A stretch of DNA of 64,000 nt from an uncultured Kiritimatiellota bacterium (GTDB lineage: Bacteria > Verrucomicrobiota > Kiritimatiellia > RFP12 > DVOR01), in the NCBI GenBank assembly GCA_944389945.1, contig CALXOF010000004.1, positions 62,001 to 126,000 on the forward strand, written 5' to 3'. Below, one piece after another: positions 28,590 through 36,412 of the stretch. Every line of letters begins with the position of its first letter. Position 1 is the stretch's first letter. The notes under the pieces are model-generated. The model was given only the letters and a program-made list of their open reading frames with translations. It was not told the origin of the DNA and searched no databases. The position numbers and the translations under genes were made by a program.

Positions 28590-29933
28590 CTAGAGCTCTT
28601 GGGGGAAAGATTCCGCGAGAAGGCGAGGGAACTCGGAGATAAAATAGAGCGGAATGACACGCACAGAGCCATAGGCAGAGAGATTCTCTTGAGAGGCCCG
28701 AACGGCAAGGGGCAACTGCTTTTCCTCCAGCAAGAGACGAAGGCTACGCATGGCACCGGTCTTGCCAGACTTGACCTCGATGGGCAAGACGCGCCCGGCG
28801 TAAGGCATCAGATAGTCCACCTCGGCGGAAGAACCACGTGCCTCTCGGTGCCAGTAATAAAGCTCCGGCGTTTCGAAGGGTGAACCCATTTTCTGGAGTT
28901 CCAAGCCCACAAAGAGTTCGGCGAGCGCCCCGCGATTGACAAACACATCCGGCATACCGGCCCCCCAATCGGAGAGGTCAAGCCCACTTTCGCAAAGATA
29001 GAGCCCAACATCAAAGAAAAGCAACTTGTTACGGCGCGGATCGATGTCCCCACCCAATGGCAATCCATTGGCATGGCAATCGGTGACGCGAACCAAGAGC
29101 CGTGCCTGCTCCAACAGCTGCGCGGCCTCCTTGGCTTGACGGCTGGCAAGCCCAGCTTCAGGGTTCGCATAAACAAACTTTTGCCCTGTCTGTTCAATGG
29201 CAGAGGCCAACACTCGCAACATCCGCTCTGCGGGCACCCGCGCCCGATACTTGTCGAAGTCCGCCTTGAGGGAGACCAAGATGTCCATCTGTTCGCGCCG
29301 CGCTTCGAGGAAAGAGCCGCTTTCAACATACGCCAAGACGGCCGCCGGCATTCCACCCACCACGCAATAATCACGCAAGAGCCGCAAGAGCATCTCATGG
29401 ACAAAGGAATCAATCGGCCCTACACTCGTCGTTGCGGCCTCCCAAAAGCGTCTTTGCCCCACCGCCTCAACAAACTCGCGGAAGGAAAAGGGATGGACAA
29501 AGAGGTTGCGAATTCTCCCCACGCCAAACCCACCAGCCGCACCAAACGCGAACTCCAAGAGTGACCCAGCCGCCACCACATGCAGGCCCGGACGTTGCTC
29601 ATAAAAGTAACGCAAGGCCGTGATAGCACGCGGGCATTCCTGGATTTCATCCAAGAAGAGCAGACTCTTGCCATCCTCCAAACGTACGCCGGAACGCAAT
29701 TCCAATGCTTTGCAGATGGCAGGAATGTCCAAATCCCCCGCGAAGAGGTTGCCCACCTCTGGTGTCCGCTCAAAATTGATTTCGACAAACGCCTGAAAAC
29801 GCTGTGCCAACGCCCGCACTGCAGAGGTCTTGCCCGTCTGTCTCGCACCTCGCAACAACAACGGCTTACGAGTGGAGTTCGTAGCCCAACTCTCCAATGC
29901 CTCGTCAATTTTACGCCTAAAGTATTTGTCCAT
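28590..29933 (-). CDS. AAA ATPase with DUF4143 domain
   Basis: This is a 447-residue P-loop ATPase of the AAA_14/DUF4143 group, common accessory genes of unproven role in prokaryotes. Walker A is LLRGARQTGKTSAVR near the N terminus and Walker B is KSLLFLDEIQECP. The C-terminal DUF4143 part contains VDYLMPYAGRVLPIEVKSGK, a restriction-endonuclease-like pattern (D...E-K) that may or may not be active. Start ATG 29933 has an AGAGAGG site about 9 nt upstream. It stands alone, convergent with the type ISP gene, in DNA of clearly lower GC than its neighbours, which suggests transfer. A toxin-antitoxin or DNA-processing role would be a guess. Confidence 0.85.
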   Translation of the reverse strand: MDKYFRRKIDEALESWATNSTRKPLLLRGARQTGKTSAVRALAQRFQAFVEINFERTPEVGNLFAGDLDIPAICKALELRSGVRLEDGKSLLFLDEIQECPRAITALRYFYEQRPGLHVVAAGSLLEFAFGAAGGFGVGRIRNLFVHPFSFREFVEAVGQRRFWEAATTSVGPIDSFVHEMLLRLLRDYCVVGGMPAAVLAYVESGSFLEARREQMDILVSLKADFDKYRARVPAERMLRVLASAIEQTGQKFVYANPEAGLASRQAKEAAQLLEQARLLVRVTDCHANGLPLGGDIDPRRNKLLFFDVGLYLCESGLDLSDWGAGMPDVFVNRGALAELFVGLELQKMGSPFETPELYYWHREARGSSAEVDYLMPYAGRVLPIEVKSGKTGAMRSLRLLLEEKQLPLAVRASQENLSAYGSVRVIPLYFISEFPRLLAESFPQEL

Positions 29934-29962
29934 CGTTTGTTACCTCTCTGACAACGCTCTAT

Positions 29963-29991
29963 AATAACCGACCCTATGCAAAAAAACAAGG
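29963..29991 (-). promoter_or_regulatory. sigma-70 promoter of the DUF4143 ATPase
   Basis: The minus strand reads TTGTTT, 17 bp, TATTAT, with the start of transcription roughly 20 bp before the gene. The nearest of three 33-bp direct repeats covers the -35 box, so a protein binding the repeats could control it. Confidence 0.5.
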
Positions 29992-30062
29992 TAAATCTGG
30001 AAGCTTTTTGACAAAAAGACAGGGTAAATTCAGTGCCTATCTGACAAAAAGACAAGCTAAAT
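29979..30062 (-). repeat. three direct repeats with exact 33-bp period
   Basis: GTAAAT/CTAAAT ends fall at 29991, 30024 and 30057. Each is preceded by a form of GACAAAAAGACAGG; the copy nearest the gene has diverged. The repeats lie directly upstream of the DUF4143 gene and overlap its predicted -35 box. They may be operator or iteron-like sites. Confidence 0.75.
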
Positions 30063-30194
30063 CCCTTCTATACCAAGTGGAACACGCCCGTTAAGTTTCC
30101 ACAAAGACGCGATAAGGCAACCTTGCCGCCCCTGCGTCTTCATGCACGCAGGCTAAAAAAATTGCCTAGAAGGTGGACGAATGCCACTGGATAG
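30063..30194. other. short non-coding gap before the GH20 gene
   Basis: It contains a CCTGCGT/ACGCAGG hairpin near 30130-30152 and a CCACAAAGACGC motif resembling the ACCGCAAAGACGC repeat family. Nothing else is recognised. Confidence 0.4.
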
Positions 30195-30203
30195 TGCTAT
30201 GCT
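30195..30203 (+). promoter_or_regulatory. extended -10 promoter of the GH20 gene
   Basis: TGC plus TATGCT (30198-30203) ends 6 bp before the ATG at 30210, so transcription would start at or within a base of the start codon. A leaderless mRNA is predicted, and no ribosome site is visible. Confidence 0.4.
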
Positions 30204-30209
30204 ATAGAC

Positions 30210-32108
30210 ATGAAAACGACACTCCTTGCCACGATGCTGGTGACGGCGGCGACCGCTTGGTGCGCGAAGCCCTTCGTCATCCCCGAGCTCCGGGATTGGA
30301 GCGACAACGACGCCGCCGGAGCCTTCGCACTGAGTGAGGACACCCGCGTCGTCATCCCCGAGGACGCCTGCGACGCCCTCGCCCGCTATGCCCAGACCTT
30401 CGCCGATGACCTCGGCCTCCCGCTCGTCCGCGAGAGCTCCGGCTTCTGGCGTACCGTCACCTTCACCGCCGAGAGTGCCGAGCCCGGCGACATCCTCCTC
30501 AAGGTTGTCCCCGATGAGGCGGCCAACCCCGAGGGCTACACGCTCACCGCGGGCAAGAGCGGCATCACCATCCAGGCCCCCACCCCCCTCGGCGCCTTCT
30601 GGGGCACCCGGACCATCCTCCAAGTCTTCGCCGACCAGGGCAACACCTTCCCCGGCGGCGAGGCCAAAGACTGGCCGGAATACGCCAAGCGCGGCTTCAT
30701 GTTCGACTGCGGCCGCAAGCCCTTCGCCCTGGAGACCCTCCGCCAGCTCGCCGACATCTGCTCCTACTACAAGATGAACGAGCTCCAGCTCCACCTCTCC
30801 GACAACTACATCTGGCTCCACAGGTACGCCGAGTGGTACCCTGAGCAAATCAAGACGCCCGCCGACCTCCTCACCTACGAGCCCTCCGCGGGCGGATTCC
30901 GCCTCGAAAGCGAGACCCACCCCAAGCTCACCTCCACCGACATCTCCTACACCAAAGCCGAGTTCAAGGCCCTCGTCGACGAGGCCAAGGCCAAGGGCGT
31001 CGACATCATCCCCGAGCTGGACGTCCCCGGCCATGCCCTCCAGATGGTGCGCGTGCGCCCCGACCTCATGTACAAGGGTTCCGTCGGCGGCAAGCACGAC
31101 ATGGAGCGCGCCGCGATGCTTGACCTCTCCAACCCCGAGACCCTCCCCTTCGTCCAGTCCATCTACGACGAATACATCGACGAGGGCGTCTTCCCCAACC
31201 AGGTCATCCACATCGGCACCGACGAATACTACGGCGACAACGAAAGCTACCGCAAGTTCGCCGACGCCTTCTGCAAGCACATCCTCTCCAAGGGCAAGAC
31301 CCCCCGCATGTGGGGCTCCCTCAGCTACAAACGCGGCAAGACCCCCGTGGACTCCAAGGGCGTGCAGATGAACATCTGGAGCATGGGCTGGCAGAACCCC
31401 GTTGAGGCCACCAAGGCCGGCTTTGAGATCATGAACACCCTCGACATCTGGATGTACATCGTCCCCAGCGGCAACGGCTCCGTCGGAGGCTACGGCGACG
31501 ACCTCAACACCCAATGGGTCTACGACAACTGGACTCCCGTCACCTTCCCCAAGACCAAGCCCGAGGATCTCGACCGCTCCAAGGTGCTCGGCGGCTCCTG
31601 GGCCATGTGGAACGACAACGCCTTCCTCACCGACCCCGGCCTCTGCGCCGAGGATCTCCTCCCGCGCATCCAAAAGAACTGCGCCACCGTCGCCCAAAAG
31701 ACCTGGGCCACGGCCAACACCCGCGGTTACAAGGCCTTCCTCGCCCAAGTCCAATCCCAAGCCAAGGCCCTCGACGCCGAGGAGCCCCAGCCCTGGGAAA
31801 TGACCTTCACCGTCACCGTCCCCGAGGGCGAGGACAAGCCCCTCATGCTCGCCACCGGCCCCGAGACCGACCTCTATGCCGTCTCCCCCGTCAACGGCAA
31901 CGTCGGCTTCCGCCGCGAAGGCGCCCAATACACCTTCGACTGCAAGCTCCCCAAAGGCAAGCCCGTCCAGCTCACCTTCCACTCTGAGAAGCACAAGACT
32001 TGGGTCGTCGTCGACGGCAAGAAGATCGAGGGCAACCCCGTCCGCGAATACTACGCCAAGACCTGCAAGTTCTTCACCCTTGCCAAGCCCACCACCGTCC
32101 TCAAGTGA
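30210..32108 (+). CDS. secreted beta-N-acetylhexosaminidase (GH20)
   Basis: The enzyme would remove terminal N-acetylhexosamine from glycans outside the cytoplasm, for example mucin, chitin fragments or peptidoglycan. The 632-residue protein starts with a Sec signal peptide (MKTTLLATMLVTAATAWCA). A GH20 accessory domain (about 20-155) leads into the catalytic barrel from KRGFMFDCGRKPF. The catalytic Asp-Glu pair is D338-E339 in HIGTDEYYG. A C-terminal beta-rich domain of about 110 residues (WEMTFTVTVPEGEDKP on) fits the FN3-like tails of related enzymes. It is monocistronic, with its own promoter and terminator. Confidence 0.92.
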   Translation: MKTTLLATMLVTAATAWCAKPFVIPELRDWSDNDAAGAFALSEDTRVVIPEDACDALARYAQTFADDLGLPLVRESSGFWRTVTFTAESAEPGDILLKVVPDEAANPEGYTLTAGKSGITIQAPTPLGAFWGTRTILQVFADQGNTFPGGEAKDWPEYAKRGFMFDCGRKPFALETLRQLADICSYYKMNELQLHLSDNYIWLHRYAEWYPEQIKTPADLLTYEPSAGGFRLESETHPKLTSTDISYTKAEFKALVDEAKAKGVDIIPELDVPGHALQMVRVRPDLMYKGSVGGKHDMERAAMLDLSNPETLPFVQSIYDEYIDEGVFPNQVIHIGTDEYYGDNESYRKFADAFCKHILSKGKTPRMWGSLSYKRGKTPVDSKGVQMNIWSMGWQNPVEATKAGFEIMNTLDIWMYIVPSGNGSVGGYGDDLNTQWVYDNWTPVTFPKTKPEDLDRSKVLGGSWAMWNDNAFLTDPGLCAEDLLPRIQKNCATVAQKTWATANTRGYKAFLAQVQSQAKALDAEEPQPWEMTFTVTVPEGEDKPLMLATGPETDLYAVSPVNGNVGFRREGAQYTFDCKLPKGKPVQLTFHSEKHKTWVVVDGKKIEGNPVREYYAKTCKFFTLAKPTTVLK

Positions 32109-32132
32109 CGGCACGCCGACATCCGGCACATC

Positions 32133-32159
32133 AAAAGGCCCGCCCCGGCGGGCCTTTTT
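32133..32159 (+). terminator. intrinsic terminator after the GH20 gene
   Basis: AAAAGGCCCGCC, CCGG turn, GGCGGGCCTTTTT. It is symmetrical enough to act in both directions. Confidence 0.85.
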
Positions 32160-32204
32160 ATCCCCCACCCAGACATTTCGCCACCCCCTCAAAGCACTCT
32201 TCGC

Positions 32205-32260
32205 CGCACCCTATAAGGGTCCGCCCCCAGACCACTATAAGGGTTGACCTCGAACCCTTA
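32205..32260. repeat. CTATAG palindrome array II, left part
   Basis: Units have cores at 32211, 32235 and about 32258. The third unit is broken by the insertion sequence; its other half (TTAAGGGTCTCG) is found right of the element at 33770, and degenerate units continue to about 33820. Confidence 0.7.
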
Positions 32261-33769
32261 TAGTCGTCACTGAAGAAGTGAAAACTAGGCACAGGAGAGG
32301 GAGTGGAAGGTGTAAAAAAAGGATGAAGGGGAAGAGAAGGTGGTGGGGAGATGTGCAAAAATAAGGTGTAAAAAGCGGGCGAGGTGCCGCTGGAGCTTAC
32401 GGAGGTTAAAGCCGATGGCGGCGAGGAGGGCGTTGATGGCACACCCTTGCTTGCCGGAGAGGCGGTTGAGGCCCAGGCAGTGATCAGATTTGAGATGGCC
32501 GATGATGGGTTCGATGGAAGGACGTCGGCGTTTGAGTGGGAGGAGGTCGTCTGCTACTGGTCGTTTTCGGTTGAAGCAGTGGATCTTGGTTGGGAGTGTG
32601 ATTTTAGCACCTCGGTAGCCAAGGTCACACGCGGCGACCTTGGGGACAACACCGGTGATTTGGGCGGCTGTGTGGAGGGCGTCGTCAAGAGTGTGACCAT
32701 CGTAACGATTGTCTGTATAGACATTTACTCCAATGACAAAGGGATTTCTGGCGGAGGTCACAAGGCTAGCTTTGGAACCGAAAACGCAGGTGCCATTTTT
32801 GACGATTGCGGCGGTGTGAGGTTCGTAGAAGGAGTAGAGCTTGTCTGTGCTCCACCGCGTCTGAGTCTGCACCTTGCGGGCGTTTTCAAGGTCTTGTGCG
32901 ATGTCTGGGAGGTTCGCAAAGGGGCTTCGTGCGATGTCCTCGATGATTTCGCCCAACATCGCCCGGCTCCTATCAAGCAGACTATCGGCCTCTTTTGTTT
33001 TCTTTCTGTTGATGAAATCTGCGTAGTCGGCCTCGTTCCGCAACATCTCCTTCAGCAGATTTCGACGCAGTTGAATACCAAGTCGCTTGGCGTGGGCCTG
33101 CAACACACCATAGGCGTCCGCCATCAGACCGACCGTCCCGGGACGCTTGATGTTCTGCCGTTGGGCCGTCGTATCCACCACCACCGTTTCCAGGTCCTCC
33201 TTGGTCAACGCCTTCGTGTCCAACGCCGTCTGTACCGTCAGGCTTAACAAGAACTCCAGGTTCTCCTCCCCCAGGCGCTTACGCCAATGCGTCAGCGAAG
33301 ACGAATCAAACGGGCGTTCCATCACAAAGTGCGTTCTACCGGAGAAATACTGCCATGCCGCATTCTCCGACCACGTTTCAAGCACCTCCTCATCGCTTAA
33401 CTTATTCATTGCTTGCAACATGATGACACTGATGACCAGCCGTGGCGGCAAAGACGGCCGCCCCGGCTTCTTTCCCTCTTGGAAACACGGCTCCACACGT
33501 GTAATGGCCTGGTTCCACGTAATCACGTTCGCCAAACGCACATAACGATTGTTCGGATTACAAATGTCCACCAACAACGGATCAAGAACCGACTCTTGGG
33601 GGATTTTTACCAGGGCCTCTTTACGCAACATATGAAACCTCGACGAAAGAAACCAAAAATGTACTCATATTGTAGCATATTATACACAATAAGCCAATAA
33701 GATTTAATAAAATAACACAAAATACGGCACCACCTCTAGTGCTGTCCTAATAGTTTTTCAGTAACGACC
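32261..33769 (-). mobile_element. IS5-like insertion sequence, about 1.5 kb
   Basis: The ends are imperfect inverted repeats sharing GTCGTYACTGAARAA (left from 32261, right end at 33769). TTA flanks both sides (32258-32260 and 33770-33772), fitting a 3-bp target duplication. Joining the flanks restores a palindromic array unit, ACCCTTAAGGGT. One transposase gene fills the element, and the copy looks intact. Confidence 0.75.
32285..33631 (-). CDS. IS5-family DDE transposase
   Basis: The 448-residue transposase has an N-terminal DUF772-like segment (PGRPSLPPRLVISVIMLQ...SDEEVLETWSENAAWQYFSG) and a DDE domain with D153 (VVVDTTAQRQ), D336 (AACDLGYRGA) and E374 (SIEPIIGHLKSD). All three catalytic residues are present and the frame is open, so it may be active. 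It is less GC-rich than the neighbouring housekeeping genes. The exact IS5 subgroup cannot be fixed without a search of an IS database. Confidence 0.9.
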   Translation of the reverse strand: MLRKEALVKIPQESVLDPLLVDICNPNNRYVRLANVITWNQAITRVEPCFQEGKKPGRPSLPPRLVISVIMLQAMNKLSDEEVLETWSENAAWQYFSGRTHFVMERPFDSSSLTHWRKRLGEENLEFLLSLTVQTALDTKALTKEDLETVVVDTTAQRQNIKRPGTVGLMADAYGVLQAHAKRLGIQLRRNLLKEMLRNEADYADFINRKKTKEADSLLDRSRAMLGEIIEDIARSPFANLPDIAQDLENARKVQTQTRWSTDKLYSFYEPHTAAIVKNGTCVFGSKASLVTSARNPFVIGVNVYTDNRYDGHTLDDALHTAAQITGVVPKVAACDLGYRGAKITLPTKIHCFNRKRPVADDLLPLKRRRPSIEPIIGHLKSDHCLGLNRLSGKQGCAINALLAAIGFNLRKLQRHLARFLHLIFAHLPTTFSSPSSFFYTFHSLSCA

Positions 33770-33825
33770 TTAAGGGTCTCGCGAAGGGCCCTTTGAGGTG
33801 GCAGGTCACCCCCTCTGAGAAAACC
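33770..33825. repeat. CTATAG palindrome array II, right part, degenerate
   Basis: CTTAA at 33769, CTTTGA near 33790 and CTCTGA near 33813 keep the 22-23-bp spacing, with flanking GACC/GGTC pieces. This is the remainder of the array interrupted by the insertion sequence. Confidence 0.45.
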
Positions 33826-33852
33826 CGGCAGACAGGGTTCGCGGAATTGAAG

Positions 33853-33858
33853 TATAAT
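33853..33858 (+). promoter_or_regulatory. -10 box of the moxR unit
   Basis: A perfect TATAAT lies 25 bp before the ATG at 33884. The leader holds AAAGGA. No -35 box stands out. Confidence 0.5.
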
Positions 33859-33883
33859 GGTGACGTTGAACGAAAGGACTGTC

Positions 33884-34870
33884 ATGGCAGAGACCGATGA
33901 GACGATTGCGCGTTGCACGCCGCTCCTGGCGGCAATCCGAAGCGAAGTGAACAAGGCGTTGGTGGGACAGGAGCACATGCTCGATGCCCTGCTGATTGCA
34001 TTGATGACGGGCGGGCACATCCTGCTCGAAGGCGTGCCGGGTCTGGCCAAGACCACCGCAGTGCGCGCCCTCGCCGCCGCGTTGGGCCTGGAGACCAAGC
34101 GCATCTCCTTCACGCCGGACCTGCTGCCGGCGGACGTGATCGGCAGTCTGATTTACAATCAGCGCGAGGGCACCTTCACCCCGCACAAGGGCCCCGTCTT
34201 CGCAAACCTGCTCATCGCCGACGAAATCAACCGCGCCCCCGCCAAGGTGCAATCCGCCCTCCTCGAGGCCATGCAGGAACGCCAGGTCACCCTCGGCGAC
34301 GAGACCTATCCCCTGCCGCGCCCCTTCCTGGTGATGGCGACGCAGAACCCCATCGAGCAGGAGGGCACCTATCCCCTGCCCGAGGCGCAGACCGACCGTT
34401 TCATGCTCAAGTGCGTGGTGCGCCATCCCGGCCGCGAGGACGAGCGCCGCATCATGAACCGCCTCACCCAGCCCGCGGCCATGGAGACCCCGCCCAAACA
34501 GTGCGTCACGCGCGAGGACATCGACCTCCTCCTCTCCGCCGCCGAGAAGGTCTACTGCGACGCGAAGGTCGACGACTACATCCTCGACCTCGTCTTCGCC
34601 ACGCGCGAACCCGAATCCTTCAAGGGCCTGCAATCCCTCAAGGGAGCCATTCAGTTGGGCGTCTCCCCGCGCGGTTCCATCTGCCTGAAGCAGTCCGCCC
34701 GCGCCAACGCCCTCCTGCGCGGCCGCACCTACGCCACCCCGCAAGACGTCAAAGAGACCGCCCACGACGTCCTCCGCCACCGTCTCCTCCTCACCTACGA
34801 AGCCGAAGCCGAGGAACTCACCCCCGACGCCGTCATCGACAGACTCCTCTCCGAAATCCCCGTCCCATGA
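33884..34870 (+). CDS. MoxR-family AAA+ ATPase
   Basis: MoxR ATPases act with VWA-domain proteins as chaperones for the assembly or activation of other proteins. The 328-residue protein has Walker A GVPGLAKTT, Walker B LLIADEINR, the sensor region MATQNPIEQEGTYPLPEAQ and an arginine-finger block DRFMLK. The start at 33884 (MAETDE) has AAAGGA 5 nt upstream and is preferred to the codon at 33857, which lies inside the -10 box. It is usually followed directly by a DUF58 gene. Here a GxxExxY gene and two hairpin elements lie between them. Confidence 0.93.
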   Translation: MAETDETIARCTPLLAAIRSEVNKALVGQEHMLDALLIALMTGGHILLEGVPGLAKTTAVRALAAALGLETKRISFTPDLLPADVIGSLIYNQREGTFTPHKGPVFANLLIADEINRAPAKVQSALLEAMQERQVTLGDETYPLPRPFLVMATQNPIEQEGTYPLPEAQTDRFMLKCVVRHPGREDERRIMNRLTQPAAMETPPKQCVTREDIDLLLSAAEKVYCDAKVDDYILDLVFATREPESFKGLQSLKGAIQLGVSPRGSICLKQSARANALLRGRTYATPQDVKETAHDVLRHRLLLTYEAEAEELTPDAVIDRLLSEIPVP

Positions 34871-34877
34871 TAATTGG

Positions 34878-34966
34878 ACCGCAAAGACGCAAGGGAGGCG
34901 CGAAAGGCGACGGGCTCCGCCGGTCGGGCGCTTCGCGCCCTCCCTTCCGCCCTTGCCTTTCGCGCC
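34878..34966 (+). repeat. ACCGCAAAGACGC hairpin element, copy at moxR
   Basis: It begins ACCGCAAAGACGC, then GGCGCGAAAGGC (34897-34908) pairs with GCCTTTCGCGCC (34955-34966), enclosing GGGCTCC and a GGGCGC-ttc-GCGCCC hairpin. Three other copies in the window keep the pairing with different bases. Confidence 0.75.
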
Positions 34967-34988
34967 ACAAAGTCTGATTCGCTTCGCC

Positions 34989-35414
34989 ATGCACCCGCTC
35001 TACAGAAAAGCCGATGCCGTCGCACGAGATGCCCTCGATGCGGCAATGACCGTGCTCAACACAATCGGAATGGGCTTGGAGGAATCGCTTTATTCCCGTT
35101 GTTTACTGCACGAGTTAACCCTTCGCGGCCACCAGGTGGAACGGGAAGTCCCAATTACACTCAGATACAAAGGGGCCACCTTCTCAACCGTGTTGCGAGC
35201 AGACTTACTTGTCGACCGTTGCGTGGTGCTGGAACTGAAGTCCATCGAGAAAAACATCCGTTTCGAGCACAAAATGCAGGTCCTTAGCTACATGAAAATG
35301 CTCGACTGCCCACTCGGGTTCGTCATCAACTTCGGGCCAAACAACAAAGATCGCATCCAATGCGTCATTCTCGCAGGTGCTGACGAAGCAGATGACCAAG
35401 GGGCGCAACCATGA
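34989..35414 (+). CDS. GxxExxY-family protein
   Basis: This 141-residue protein belongs to the small GxxExxY family, whose function is not established; a PD-(D/E)XK nuclease-like fold has been suggested by its sequence pattern. The hallmark is GMGLEESLY, followed by the conserved LRADLLVDRCVVLELKSIE (a D...E-x-K pattern) and MLDCPLGFVINFG. The ATG at 34989 gives the usual family start. It interrupts the moxR-DUF58 pair and is enclosed by inverted ACCGCAAAGACGC repeats (34878-34890 and 35487-35499), which suggests arrival as a cassette. Confidence 0.85.
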   Translation: MHPLYRKADAVARDALDAAMTVLNTIGMGLEESLYSRCLLHELTLRGHQVEREVPITLRYKGATFSTVLRADLLVDRCVVLELKSIEKNIRFEHKMQVLSYMKMLDCPLGFVINFGPNNKDRIQCVILAGADEADDQGAQP

Positions 35415-35419
35415 CATAC

Positions 35420-35499
35420 GACGCGAAAGCCGAGGGCGAAGCGACCGAAGGGAGCGGCGGAGCCCGATGGCTTTCGCGTCCCAATAGCGTCTTTGCGGT
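35420..35499 (-). repeat. ACCGCAAAGACGC hairpin element, inverted copy before DUF58
   Basis: Read on the minus strand it starts ACCGCAAAGACGC. ACGCGAAAGCC (35421-35431) pairs with GGCTTTCGCGT (35469-35479), with CGGGCTCC inside. It is opposite in direction to the copy at 34878 and closes the GxxExxY cassette. Confidence 0.75.
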
Positions 35500-35514
35500 A
35501 AAATAGGAGGCAGT

Positions 35515-36399
35515 ATGGAGATTGATACAGAGGAATTGATGAAGGAGGTGCGGAGGATCCGCATCCTCACGCGGAGGTTGCTCGATGAACGCCTCAGCGG
35601 AGACTACCACTCTGTCTTCAAAGGACAAGGCATCGAGTTCGACGAGGCCCGCCCCTACCAGCCCGGCGACGACGTCCGCGCCATCGACTGGAACGTCACC
35701 GCACGCACGGGCGAACCCTACGTCAAGCGCTTCAGCGAGGAACGCGAGCTGACGGTCCTCTTCCTGGTCGACGTCTCCGGCAGCCAGAGCTTCGGCACGG
35801 GCGCCCGCTCCAAGGCCGCGCGCGCGGCCGAGCTCACCGCCCTCCTGGCCATGGCCGCCCTCTCCAACCAAGACAAGGTCGGCCTCCTGCTCTTCAGCGA
35901 CCGCGTGGTGAAGAGCCTCCCCCCGCGCAAGGGCCGCACCGCCGTCCAGCGTCTGGTGCGCGAGGTCCTCGCCGCCGAGGAGACCCATGAGGGCACCGAC
36001 ATCCGTGCCGCCCTTCGCTTTGTCTCCGCCACCCAGCACCGCAAGGCCGTCGTCTTCCTCCTCTCCGACTTCCAGGACGACGGTTACACCCGCGACCTGA
36101 CCGCCTTCGCCCGCCGCCACGACGTCATCGCCTGCCGTATCTCCGACCCCGCGGAATCGGCCCTTCCCGCCGTCGGCCTCGTGGAGTTGTGGGACCCCGA
36201 GACCCACCGAACCCTGCTGGTGGACACCTCCAGCGCCGCCGTGCGCCGTCGTTTCGCCGAACGCGCCGAGTCCGTGCGCGACGAGCAGACGCGCGCCTTC
36301 CGCCGCGCCGGCATCGACCTTATCGACCTTTCCACAGACAAACCTTTTATCGACGCCGTGCGCGACCTCTTCCGCCGCCGTGCCCGGCGCCGCCGTTGA
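35515..36399 (+). CDS. DUF58 / VWA-like protein, partner of MoxR
   Basis: DUF58 proteins are encoded with MoxR ATPases and are thought to be their VWA-type partners. The 294-residue soluble protein has the DUF58 signature GIEFDEARPYQPGDDVRAID followed by WNVTARTGEPYVK and a VWA-like core with the metal-site motif DVSGSQ. AGGAGG lies 4 nt before the ATG at 35515. No membrane segment is seen. Its stop is close to sdaA (13 bp). Confidence 0.9.
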   Translation: MEIDTEELMKEVRRIRILTRRLLDERLSGDYHSVFKGQGIEFDEARPYQPGDDVRAIDWNVTARTGEPYVKRFSEERELTVLFLVDVSGSQSFGTGARSKAARAAELTALLAMAALSNQDKVGLLLFSDRVVKSLPPRKGRTAVQRLVREVLAAEETHEGTDIRAALRFVSATQHRKAVVFLLSDFQDDGYTRDLTAFARRHDVIACRISDPAESALPAVGLVELWDPETHRTLLVDTSSAAVRRRFAERAESVRDEQTRAFRRAGIDLIDLSTDKPFIDAVRDLFRRRARRRR

Positions 36400-36412
36400 A
36401 CAGGAGACAGAC

